DNA from: Actinomycetota bacterium
Lineage (GTDB): Bacteria > Actinomycetota > Acidimicrobiia > Acidimicrobiales > Microtrichaceae
Assembly: GCA_016703525.1 (NCBI GenBank)
Contig: JADJBW010000001.1
Span: 620,001-684,000 of the forward strand
Direction of reading: 5' to 3'
DNA length: 64,000 nt
Within the stretch, counting starts at the first letter, position 1. Every line of letters starts with the position of its first letter. The notes beneath the pieces were generated by a model. That model was not told the DNA's origin. It saw nothing but the letters and a program-made list of their open reading frames with translations, and ran no database searches. The translations under genes were made by a program, and so were the position numbers. Below are positions 45,504-54,079 of this stretch, piece by piece.

Positions 45504-46559
45504 CTACCCGGGATCGCGGACGACCGCCGGGGAGTGCCGGAAGAACTGCTCGACGTCGCGCTCGTAGCGGTACGCAGGCTCGTGATCGCCGAGGGTTCGA
45601 CGGAGCCGCGTCGCCTCGACGAATGCCTGCACGGCCCCCGCTGAGGTGTACCTGAACCCGAACCCGGCCGACTTGAGCTTGCGGTTGTCGACCCCCCGGC
45701 CGAAGCGCAACAGGTTGAGGTACTCCTCGGGCAGGTCGACCACGCCGGCTCGCTTGAAGGGCCAGAGCAACTCGCTCGTGCCGAGCGGCGGGAGCGGGAA
45801 CGTGAGCTTGCCGCACAGCGTCGCGACCTCGGTCCACGGCAGCAGCCCGTCGCCGGCAACGTTGTAGACGCCGCTGAGGTTGCTGCGCAGCACGTAGAGG
45901 ATCGACCGAACGACGTCGTCCTCGTGCACGAACTGGAACCGTGGGTCGAAGCCCCACACCGAGGGCACGACGGGCAGCTCGAGCGCCCGCGTGAGCGGTG
46001 TGATGATCTCGGTGCCGATCACGTTGGAGAACCGCAGCAGCGACACGACGACGTGCGGGTTGTCCTCGGCGAAGTCGCGCACGTACGACTCGACCTGGTC
46101 GAGGCTCCGCTCGACGGGGCGGCGCAGCGGGCGCGAGGGCGGCGTGTCTTCGGTGAACCACGTCGGGTCCTCAGGCGTGCAGCCGTACACGGCGGTTGCC
46201 GATTTCACCACGACGTTGCGCACGGTCGAGTCGGGCGCCGACGCGGCGGCGAACAGGTTCATCGTGCCGATCACGTTGGTCTCGTGCATGGCGCGCTGCG
46301 ACATCTGCGTCGGGTCGACGATCAGGAAGGTGTGCACGATCGTGTCGACGCGCGTGGCACGCACGATCTTGGCGAGGATCGAGTAGTTCGCGTCGACGCG
46401 CACGTACTCGGTGCGTTCGAGTTCGACGTGGGGTTCCTCGGTGTCGAGGCCGACGATCACCTCGACGTTCGGGTCGCGTTCGAGCGCCTGCGCAACGCGG
46501 CCACCCCAGAACGACCCCAGGCCGGTCACGAGGACGCGGCGGACGTTGTGCGGACTCAT
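45504..46559 (-). CDS. NAD-dependent epimerase/dehydratase (extended SDR, GalE2-like)
   Basis: 351 residues. The Rossmann start RRVLVTGLGSFWGGRVAQAL contains GxxGxxG, and ATAVYGCTPEDPTWF occupies the usual YxxxK area but without a clear K. LRFSNVIGTEI and GVYNVAGDGLLPWTEV follow. It is coupled by ATGA to the acyltransferase upstream. In Mycobacterium tuberculosis a similar pair, Rv0501 (galE2) and Rv0502, is adjacent (recalled). The missing catalytic Lys suggests a non-epimerase role. Confidence 0.83.
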   Translation of the reverse strand: MSPHNVRRVLVTGLGSFWGGRVAQALERDPNVEVIVGLDTEEPHVELERTEYVRVDANYSILAKIVRATRVDTIVHTFLIVDPTQMSQRAMHETNVIGTMNLFAAASAPDSTVRNVVVKSATAVYGCTPEDPTWFTEDTPPSRPLRRPVERSLDQVESYVRDFAEDNPHVVVSLLRFSNVIGTEIITPLTRALELPVVPSVWGFDPRFQFVHEDDVVRSILYVLRSNLSGVYNVAGDGLLPWTEVATLCGKLTFPLPPLGTSELLWPFKRAGVVDLPEEYLNLLRFGRGVDNRKLKSAGFGFRYTSAGAVQAFVEATRLRRTLGDHEPAYRYERDVEQFFRHSPAVVRDPG

Positions 46560-47562
46560 CCGAACCAGACCGATCGGCGACGGCGCACCATGTCGAACAG
46601 CGCGTCCTGGATCATCGAACGAATGCGCTCGGACTCGTCCATGACTCGGCTCTTGGAGTAGCGCTCCTGGTCGGCGGGCACCTCGAAGTGCACAGGGTCG
46701 AGGACGCGCAGCTTGAACTTGGCGGGAAAGTAGATACCGGCGCCGAGCGGGCCGAACGCGAGCATGTTCGCGGTGATCGGCAGGTAGGGCACGCCGATCG
46801 AACGGGCGATGGTGGGGAGGCGGGCGACGATCGGCATGGACTCCTCGGCGCCGACGACGGCGATCGGGATGACCGGCACCCCGGCCCGCATGGCGATCTC
46901 GACGAAGCCGCCGCGCCCGAAGCGGCGCAGCTGATATCGCTCGCCGACCAGCTTCGACGTGCCCTTCGTCCCCTCAGGGAACACCAGCACGAGCTGGCCC
47001 TGCTCGCGCAGCAGCCGGTACGCGTTGTCCGGGTGCGCGGGCAGGCCGCCGAGGCGGGACCACATGGTGCCGACGACGGGGACATGTCGGAAGAAGTAGT
47101 CGGCGAGCCCGTAGACCGGCCGGTTCAGTTCGGTCTCGATGCCGTGCATGATGACCGGTGCATCGGAGGGATCGCCGCTGCGTGGTTCGACACGAGCAAC
47201 GCACCGCCCTCGCTGGGGATCTTGTCGAGGCCTTCCCATTCGGCCCGGAACCAGTGCCGGTACACCGGGTCGTACACGCGGCGGGCGATCTCGCGCATGT
47301 GCTCCGATCGGCCCCACTCGTCGACGTCGCCTCGGCGCGGCGGCGGTTCGACCGGGCGGTCGTCGTCGAGGTCGATGGCGTTCGGGAGATGCACCAACTC
47401 GGCCGATCGGCTGCGCTGCTCGGCCTCGACGACGGCGCGTTGAGTCGCACGGGTGCGGGTCTTCGTCGGCGTGCGGGTCTTCGTCGGCGGCCGGGCGGCG
47501 GTGGCCGCAGGTCGGGTCCCGCTTCGCTTGGAGGAACGAGCTGGACGGGCGTCGCCGGGCAT
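46556..47562 (-). CDS. PlsC-like acyltransferase, Rv0502 type (one frameshift)
   Basis: Starts at ATG 47562 with a basic Lys/Thr/Pro-rich tail containing KTRTPTKTRTRATQ. The enzyme domain begins RRVYDPVYRHWFRAEWEG and reaches LLVSNHAAAIP. At about 47168-47170 one base is missing in a C run, and the other frame continues SDAPVIMHGIETELNRP, LVLVFPEGTKGTSKLVGERY and MRAGVPVIPIAVVG to the stop at 46556. NHAAAIPSD corresponds to the HAGxxPxD form of the acyltransferase active site. It probably acylates a lipid or glycolipid with the adjacent epimerase product. Confidence 0.85.
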
Positions 47563-47609
47563 CGCCGGGAGTCTGCGCCGTCGGTGTCGATCGAGCGGCT
47601 GCGCCCGGT

Positions 47610-48275
47610 TCAGGCGCTGACGAGGGTCTGCTCGAAGTCGCCGGTCGGCGTCGCGATGCGTGTCGTGATGGTCATCGGCTGGCAATCGGTGACGGTCGCA
47701 GTGCCGTCGAAGGTGCGATTCGTCGGCATCGCGACGGTCTGCCCCATGATCGTGATCGATCCGGTGATGCCGTTGTCGACCTGCCTCATCGTCAACTGAT
47801 CGCCCTCGACCGACCACGTCCCGGTAAGGGTCCCGCCCCACTCGCCGCTGCCGGTCACGCCGTTGACCGACTCGGTGATCGAGAAGTGCGGCTCGTACCG
47901 GTACGTGCCGTCGGCGGCGATCTCGACAGTGCCTTCGCCGGTGACCGACACCTCGAACCCGGGCAACGCGCTCATGGGGGTCGAGGTGAACAGGTGTTCA
48001 ACCTGGTCGGCGAGCTGGGTCCAGGTGTTCACGACGCACGCCGCGATGTCGGTGCCGTCGTCGGTGTCGTGTGCGGCGGTCGTGCTGGGCGAGGAGGAGG
48101 CCGCGTCGGGTGCGGTGCTGGTGGTGCCGTCGCCGTCGCCGCGCTCGCCGGTGGTTCCACCGGAGGCGGCCGATGTCGTGGATGTCCCGTCGGCCCCGGT
48201 GGCGTCGTCGGTTCCACCGCACCCGGTAAGGAGGGCGGCGAGGAGCATTGGTGCGGCAACGCGGGCGAAGATCAC
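47610..48275 (-). CDS. Hypothetical lipoprotein
   Basis: 221 residues from GTG 48275. Signal peptide VIFARVAAPMLLAALLTGC ends in lipobox LLTGC. A Ser/Thr/Asp-rich linker follows, then a C-terminal domain of about 130 residues with two Cys (AACVVNTW and TDCQPM) and beta-rich sequence (GTWSVEGDQLTMRQVDNGI, TFDGTATVTDC). It resembles extracellular lipocalin-like domains in small actinobacterial lipoproteins, but no named family is recognised. It is divergent from the MFS gene. Confidence 0.75.
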   Translation of the reverse strand: MIFARVAAPMLLAALLTGCGGTDDATGADGTSTTSAASGGTTGERGDGDGTTSTAPDAASSSPSTTAAHDTDDGTDIAACVVNTWTQLADQVEHLFTSTPMSALPGFEVSVTGEGTVEIAADGTYRYEPHFSITESVNGVTGSGEWGGTLTGTWSVEGDQLTMRQVDNGITGSITIMGQTVAMPTNRTFDGTATVTDCQPMTITTRIATPTGDFEQTLVSA

Positions 48276-48376
48276 CCTGGCGAGGGTACCGAGCGGAAGC
48301 GCGAACCCCGCCGATCCCGAGGGGTCGAACGCGCGGATGGAATCGCGGTCGGGTGCGTGTGGTTGGATGCGAGGCG

Positions 48377-49636
48377 ATGGCAGCGCCGCGTTCCCGTCCC
48401 GCGCTCGCCGCGTTCGCCCACCGCGACTTCCGCGTGTTCTGGCTGGCCGCCCTGGCATCCAACACCGGTTCGTGGATGCAGAACGCCGCGCTGCCCTACG
48501 TCGCGTTCGCGCTCACCGGCCGATACGGCGGGGTGGGAGCGACCGGGTTCTGGCAGTACCTGCCGGTGATGCTGATGGGCGCGGCGGGGGGTTCCATCGC
48601 CGATCGGTTCGACCGTCGACGGGTGCTGATCCTCACCCAGGTTGCCCAGGCCACGTTCGCGGTGGCCCTCTGGGCGCTCGTGGCCTCGGGCACCGCGACC
48701 GCAGGTCGGCTCTCGGCCCTTGCCTTTGCGAGCGGTCTCGCCGGCGGGTTGAACATTCCTGTGTGGCAGGCGTTCGTCGGCCAATTGGTGCCGCGCGAGG
48801 CACTGCTCAACGCCGTGACGCTCAACTCGGCGCAGTTCAACGCGGCGAGGGCGCTCGGCACGTTCGCCGCCGGCCTGATCATCGCCGTGAGCGGGCCGTC
48901 GGTGGTGTTCGCCGTGAACGCCGTGTCGTTCGGATGCGTGTTGGCAGCGCTCGCGCTCATCCCCGGTCGCGGTCGACCGTCGGCGCGCGCCAGCCGGGGG
49001 GCGGTGCGCGACCTGCTCGACGGGGTTCGCTACGTCCGGTCCGTGCCGGCGATCGTCAGCTGCTGCATCGCGATCATCGCGATCGCCGGGCTCGCGTCGC
49101 CCCTGTTCAGCTTCGTCACGGCGACCTATGCCGATCGGGTGTTCGTGATCGGCGGCTGGCAGCGGGGGCTGTTGTGGGCGGCGGGCGGAATCGGCGCGGT
49201 CGCCGTGTCGCCGGCGCTCTTGACCATCGGTGCCCGCATCCCGCGCGACCGGCTGCTGCTCGGCGCCATGCTGTCGCACGCCGCAGGCACGGCGGTGGTT
49301 GGCCTCGCACCGCGTTGGTGGGTCGCTGCGTTCGGCCTGATGCTCTACGGCGGCTCGTATCTCGTCATGGCGACGGCGATGAACACGACGATCCAGCTGG
49401 TCGCGCTCGAGGAGATGCGCGGCCGCACGTACGCGGTCTACGTGATGTGTCTCACGGGAGCGTTGCCGATCGGGCTGCTCGTGTGGGGGTGGGCCGCCGA
49501 CCGGTGGGCGATCCGTCCCGTCACGGTCACGGCGGGGGCGTTGCTCGCCCTCGTCGTCGTCGGCTTCCACCTCAGCGGCCGGTTGAAGGCGATGGCGCGG
49601 GCCGACGCATCGGCGGCGCGAGCGTTCACGGAGTGA
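48377..49636 (+). CDS. MFS transporter, EntS-like exporter
   Basis: 419 residues from ATG 48377. The start RDFRVFWLAALASNTGSWMQ and the loop GSIADRFDRRRVLI are typical of the MFS_3 (EntS/YfiS) family. NIPVWQAFVGQLVPREALLNAV is a second family mark. About 11-12 membrane helices are visible. Such exporters handle siderophores, drugs or lipids; the cargo here is unknown. The last 11 bases overlap the convergent nuclease gene. Confidence 0.88.
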   Translation: MAAPRSRPALAAFAHRDFRVFWLAALASNTGSWMQNAALPYVAFALTGRYGGVGATGFWQYLPVMLMGAAGGSIADRFDRRRVLILTQVAQATFAVALWALVASGTATAGRLSALAFASGLAGGLNIPVWQAFVGQLVPREALLNAVTLNSAQFNAARALGTFAAGLIIAVSGPSVVFAVNAVSFGCVLAALALIPGRGRPSARASRGAVRDLLDGVRYVRSVPAIVSCCIAIIAIAGLASPLFSFVTATYADRVFVIGGWQRGLLWAAGGIGAVAVSPALLTIGARIPRDRLLLGAMLSHAAGTAVVGLAPRWWVAAFGLMLYGGSYLVMATAMNTTIQLVALEEMRGRTYAVYVMCLTGALPIGLLVWGWAADRWAIRPVTVTAGALLALVVVGFHLSGRLKAMARADASAARAFTE

Positions 49637-50592
49637 GGTCGTCGGCGTCGTCGAGGAACCGGCGCCCGACGTCACAGTCGTCGAGCACCGGGCACCACCG
49701 ACATGGTGTTCCCGGACGCCGCACCGGTTCGTCGCCCTGCTGCAGTTCGACGATTCGGGTCGCGCCCGCGACGACGCGGCGAACGGTCGATTCGAAGAGC
49801 CCGTCGGTCACCTCCTCGCACTCGATGCGCCCCTGTTCGAGGTAGGACGACACGAGCAGCCGCGGCGGCGTGCCGACCCGCAGGAGTTCGAGGAGTGCGT
49901 AGAAGTGCAGGTCGTGACGGTGAGCGAGGTGGAAGGCGCCGGTCTTGAAGTCGACGATGACCTTGCCCGCGATGTCGCCCTGCGCCGTGCCCAGGGTGAG
50001 GTCGGGACGGCCGCTCGCGACGACGAGCCCGTCGAGCAGTTCGACCCGCAGGCTCATCTCGGTGACGGGTCGCCAGCGGCGTTCGAGCGGCGGCCAGCAG
50101 TCGAGGAAGGCGGTCAGGTGTGCGTTCGCCTGCGCCCGCACGTCGGCCACCTCGGCCTCGGTGGCGCGAGCGAGCCAGTCGCCGACGCCGCGCCCGTCCT
50201 GTTGCAGCGTGGCGATCGCGTCGTCGACCACGTCGAGCGGTGGCCGGTTGCCGCGTGCGGTCACGGTGAGCTCCACCGCCTTGTGAGCCACGGAGCCGCG
50301 CGCCGCGGCGGGGCTCCATTCGAACGGCACCGCATCGTCGGCGAGCGATTTGACCTCGCAGCCGTGCACCTTCTCGAGCCGGTGTTTCGAGATGAAGAGC
50401 CGCTCGCCCTCTGCGATGTGTTCGCGCAGCGGCGAGCCCGTGCTCGAGGAGTTCGCGAACCTCGTGGCGAAGCATCGGATCGAAGCGGGGGCGCTCGTGC
50501 ACGGGCGCGCCCAGACGGTCGAGCACGTCCTGCTGCGCCGGGCTCAGTCCGTGCGGCGCCGCGAACGAACCCTCGGACATCACATCGGTCAT
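49626..50592 (-). CDS. RecB-like PD-(D/E)XK nuclease family protein (one frameshift)
   Basis: From ATG 50592 (MTDVMSEGSF), overlapping the WS/DGAT stop as ATGA. The first frame runs through RFDPMLRHEVRELLEHGLA; near 50428-50434 one base appears to be extra, after which LREHIAEGERLFISKHRLEK and VHGCEVKSLADDAVPF continue. The nuclease core is seen in RGSVAHKAVELTV, ASGRPDLTLG and KVIVDFKTGAFH (the D and E/D-x-K). A C-terminal GTPCRWCPVLDDCDVG supplies Cys of an iron-sulfur type cluster. It resembles Cas4/AddB-like single-domain nucleases. No CRISPR or recBCD genes are nearby. Confidence 0.8.
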
Positions 50593-51998
50593 GCCCGCCG
50601 TCCTCCCACGTGTGTCGTCGCCGCCGGCGATGCGGCCAATGCCAAGACCTCGTCGAAGCCCACCCGCATGCACGCTTCGAAGACGTCGTGGTCGGGCACC
50701 GCGCCGAGGTCGGTGGTGAGGCCGATGCAGCAGCGGTCGCGGTACGACATGAGCGTGACGTTCGCCGCGGCGCCGATCGGTGGGCCGAACGCGTAGAACC
50801 CGTCGACCCGCGCCCCGCCCACGAACGCGTCGACGTCGAGGCCGGGCACGTTCGAGGCGACCAGATCGACGTGCTTGAGCATGCCGCCGGTGACCGAGGA
50901 CGGGAGCAGGTTGAGCGCGCCGGCGATCGCATCGGAATAGGCCAGCGCCGGCTCCTCGCGCCAGGTCCGCGAGGTGTGGTCGATCTCGAGCATCCGCGAC
51001 ATCGGGTCGAGGTCGCCGACCGGCACGGCAACGCGGACGAGCGAGATGTGGTTGCCGGCGACGCCTTCGTCGCCGTGGCGCAGGTTGATCGGCATCGTGA
51101 CTCGGACCTGCTCGACGGAGGAGTCGTGCAGGGCGTGGTAGTGCGCCATCCCGCCCGCGATGCCGGCGAGGAACGCCGCGTTCAGGCTGCCTCCCGCCAT
51201 GTGCGACACCTCGCGCAGCGTGGCGAGCGGCGTCTCGAACGCGTGGAACCGCCACGCCAGTCGGCGGTCGGTCATGACGGGCGACCACGTGGTGGTGGCG
51301 GGCTCCACCATCCGCGAGATCGAGGCGACGAGACTCGCAGCGTCACCCCAGATGCTGAGCGGGCGACGGGCGGCGGCGACCATCAGCTTGGGCGCTGCGT
51401 GCGCGGCGGCGGCCATCAGGCCGCCGACCTGTTGCACGCCCGACCAGGCGCGTTCGCCGCCGGCGCCGAGTGCGGGCCTGTCGAGTGGCGCGGGAACGTC
51501 GGGCATCGGCGGCTGCGCGGCCGGGTGCCGTTCGAAGTCGACGATGTGCGCGGCGAGCTCGATCCCGCCGACGCCATCGGTCAGCGAGTGGTGGATGCGA
51601 AGCACGAGCGCCGCGGCGCCCTCGTCGAGCCCCTCCACCAGGGTGACGTCCCATCGGGGACGAACCGGGTCGAACGCGGTGACCGCAGCGATCTCGGCGA
51701 GGTCCAGCACGGTGTCGAGGGTGTGCGGCGACGGCGCCGCGATGCGACGAAGGTGCCAGTCGAGGTCGAAATGGGGGTCGTCCACCCAGCGCGGCGGGAT
51801 CAGCGGCGGGCGCCCCGGGTCGAGACAGCGGCGGAACGAGGGGGCCAGGCGGGTCGCCCGGTCGATGCGGCCTCGCAGTCCCTCCCAGTCGGGCGTCCGG
51901 TCGAAGGTGATGACCGCGGTGATCGTCGATCGCAGGAGGGGGGCCTGCTCCATGAGCACCGTGAACGCGTCGGCATCGGAGAGGAAGGCACCGGTCAT
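50589..51998 (-). CDS. Wax ester synthase / diacylglycerol acyltransferase (WS/DGAT)
   Basis: 469 residues. The active-site motif reads LRIHHSLTDGVGG near residues 137-149 (HHxxxDG intact). LDWHLRRIAAPSPHTLD and the later NLRHGDEGVAGNHISLVRV, VASNVPGLDVDAFVGGARV are family signatures. It makes wax esters or triacylglycerol from acyl-CoA and an alcohol or diacylglycerol. Such storage-lipid enzymes are widespread in actinobacteria. It is translationally coupled to the nuclease gene. Confidence 0.92.
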   Translation of the reverse strand: MTGAFLSDADAFTVLMEQAPLLRSTITAVITFDRTPDWEGLRGRIDRATRLAPSFRRCLDPGRPPLIPPRWVDDPHFDLDWHLRRIAAPSPHTLDTVLDLAEIAAVTAFDPVRPRWDVTLVEGLDEGAAALVLRIHHSLTDGVGGIELAAHIVDFERHPAAQPPMPDVPAPLDRPALGAGGERAWSGVQQVGGLMAAAAHAAPKLMVAAARRPLSIWGDAASLVASISRMVEPATTTWSPVMTDRRLAWRFHAFETPLATLREVSHMAGGSLNAAFLAGIAGGMAHYHALHDSSVEQVRVTMPINLRHGDEGVAGNHISLVRVAVPVGDLDPMSRMLEIDHTSRTWREEPALAYSDAIAGALNLLPSSVTGGMLKHVDLVASNVPGLDVDAFVGGARVDGFYAFGPPIGAAANVTLMSYRDRCCIGLTTDLGAVPDHDVFEACMRVGFDEVLALAASPAATTHVGGRRA

Positions 51999-52070
51999 GG
52001 CCGCATTGTGCCCCGCGGGACCGATGCCCGGCTCGAAAGTCGGCTCAGCCCGGAGAGCAAGAGCGGTCGC

Positions 52071-53461
52071 TCAGCCGCGGGCCCGGCGCGACGCCTCGGT
52101 CAGCACGTCGTACAAGACGGTGCCGAGGAACTCGAACTCGGCCGGTCCGGCGATGAGCGGCGGCGAGAACTGGAGCACCGGCTCGCCCCGGTCGTCGGCG
52201 CGGCAGATGAGCCCGGCATCGAACAGCGCGGGCGAGAGGTAGCCCCGCAGCAGTCGTTCGGCCTCGTCGTCGTCGAAGGTGGCCTTGGTCTCGCGGTCCT
52301 TCACGAGCTCGATCGCCCAGAAGTAGCCCTCGCCGCGGATGTCGCCGACGATCGGGATGTCGGCGAGCGCGGTGAGGGTGTCACGGAATCGACCCTCGTT
52401 GGCGCGGACGTGTCCGCAGAGGTCCTCGGCTTCGAAGATGTCGAGGTTGGCGAGCGCGACCGCGCAGCTCACGGGGTGGCCGCCGAATGTGATGCCGTGC
52501 GAGAACATCGCCCGGTCCTCGAGGAACGGCTCCATCAGCCGATCGGAGACGATGGCGGCGCCGAGCGGCGCGTACCCCGACGTGAGCCCCTTGGCGCTGG
52601 TGATGATGTCGGGCTGATAGCCGTAGCGCTCACAGCCGAACATGTGCCCGAGGCGCCCGTACGCGCAGATGACCTCGTCGCTCACGAGGAGCACGCCGTG
52701 GCGATCGCAGATCTCGCGGACCCGCTGGAGATAGCCCGGCGGCGGCACGAGGCAGCCGCCGGCGTTCTGCAGCGGTTCGATGACGACCGCGGCGACCGTC
52801 TCGGGACCTTCCATCTCGATCGCCCGCTCGATCGCATCGGCCGTCGCCTCGACGAAGGCCTCGTCGTCGAGCCCCTCGATCCACGGCCGGTAGGTGTTGG
52901 TGTTCGGCACATGGGTGACGCCGGGCGTCAGCGGCTCGAAGGGGGCTCGCAGGCTGGGGATGCCGGTGATCGCGAGCGCCCCCATGGTGGTGCCGTGGTA
53001 GGCGATGTCGCGAGCGATCACCTTGGTTCGTCCCGGTTGGCCGATCGCGCGGAAGTACTGGCGCGCCAGCTTCCATGCGGTCTCGACGGCCTCGCTGCCA
53101 GACACGGTGAAGAAGACGCGATTCAGGTCGCCGGGGGCGAGCGCTGCCAGGCGGGCCGCCAGCTCGATCGCCGGCTCGTGTGCGTTGCCCCAGATGGGGA
53201 AGTACGCGAGTTGCTCGGCCTGTCGGGCCGCTGCCGCCGCCAGTTCGGTGCGACCGTGGCCGGCCTGCACCACGAAGAGCCCGGCGAGGCCGTCGAGGTA
53301 TCGCTTGCCGGCGGAATCGACGACCCAGCAGCCCTCGCCGCGCTCGATCACGTTCATCGGCTCGGCCGCCAAAACCGCCCATGCGTGAAGTGCATCCAGA
53401 GATGCCGTTCGCCGAGGGCGCGGAGGCGCTCGGTGTGGTCTGTGTGGTCGGTTCCGCTCAT
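52071..53461 (-). CDS. Class-III aminotransferase, putrescine/omega-amino type (frameshifted near N-terminus)
   Basis: The family start MSGTDHTDHTERLRALGERH, then LWMHFT, is read from ATG 53461, which overlaps the regulator stop as ATGA. At 53373-53385 (around AAAACCGCCC) one or two indels shift the frame, and the conserved body continues EPMNVIERGEGCWVVDSAGK to the stop at 52071. PLP sites are VFFTVSGSEAVETAWKLARQ, LLVSDEVICAYGRLG (Asp) and SAKGLTSGYAPLGA (Lys). The intact body could start from TTG 53372 or ATG 53357. It is likely the putrescine or aminobutyrate transaminase of the adjacent polyamine cluster. Confidence 0.85.
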
Positions 53462-53913
53462 CGCGTCCCCCATTGGTAGGTCTGCTTCTCGATGCTGAGG
53501 TAGATCGACGTCTCGGTGGTGCGCACGCCGGGGATCATTCGGATGCGGTCGTTCAGCAGGGTCAGCAGCGCTTCGTCGTCGGCCACGACCACCTCGGCGA
53601 GCACGTCGATCGATCCGGCCGCCAGCACGACGTACACGACCTCCTCGAGTTCCGCGAGAGCACGTGCGACCCGACGCATGTCGCCGTCGACGGTGATCGC
53701 AACCATCGCGGCGCGCTGGAATCCGAGCGACACCGGATCGGTCACGGCGACGACCTGCATGACCTCCTGGTCGATGAGGCGCTGGACCCGTTGGCGAATC
53801 GCCGCTTCGGAGAGCCCGACGGTCTTGGCCAGATGCGTGTACGGGCGGCGGCCGTCGGCCTAGAGTTCGCGAATGATCACCTCGTCAACGGCGTCGACCG
53901 TGTGTTACGGCAT
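53458..53913 (-). pseudogene. Lrp/AsnC-family regulator with two in-frame stops in the DNA-binding domain
   Basis: The family frame begins at ATG 53913 (M-P) and runs VDAVDEVIIREL, ADGRRPYTHLAKTVGLSEAA, IRQRVQRLIDQEV, then the RAM effector domain MQVVAVTDPVSLGFQRAAMV to the stop at 53458. Codon 3 is TAA (53905-53907) and the codon after IREL is TAG (53860-53862); both could come from Gln codons by one C-to-T change. Without readthrough only the effector domain from ATG 53760 can be made. Position next to the polyamine genes suggests it was their regulator. Confidence 0.75.
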
Positions 53914-54010
53914 CCGTGCATCCTGTCGTCTTATCGGCTCCATGCACAAGGATTTCGTTCCCAAGCGCCTGAATCGCGACGAATTCCCCACCGTCGCGCT
54001 CCACCCCCAC

Positions 54011-54061
54011 CGAACTGGGCCGATCTACCGACCCCACGGGTCGGTAGATCGGCCCAGTTCG
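54011..54061. terminator. Perfect 24-base-arm inverted repeat with 3-base loop
   Basis: Bases 54011-54034 and 54038-54061 are exactly complementary (GAACTGGGCCGATC near the outer end), with loop CAC. It lies 19 bases beyond the oxidoreductase stop and 98 bases upstream of the regulator start. No T-run follows on either strand. It may end oxidoreductase transcription before the regulator. The remaining gap (53914-54010) shows no gene. Confidence 0.6.
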
Positions 54062-54079
54062 CTGCAGGGCGGGTTGGGG

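Noticed and set aside
49905..53498. A 1197-codon plus-strand open frame antisense to the nuclease, WS/DGAT and aminotransferase genes
   Set aside because: Its translation is low-complexity Arg/Asp/Val/His-rich sequence typical of the complement of high-GC genes, and the opposite strand carries clear families.
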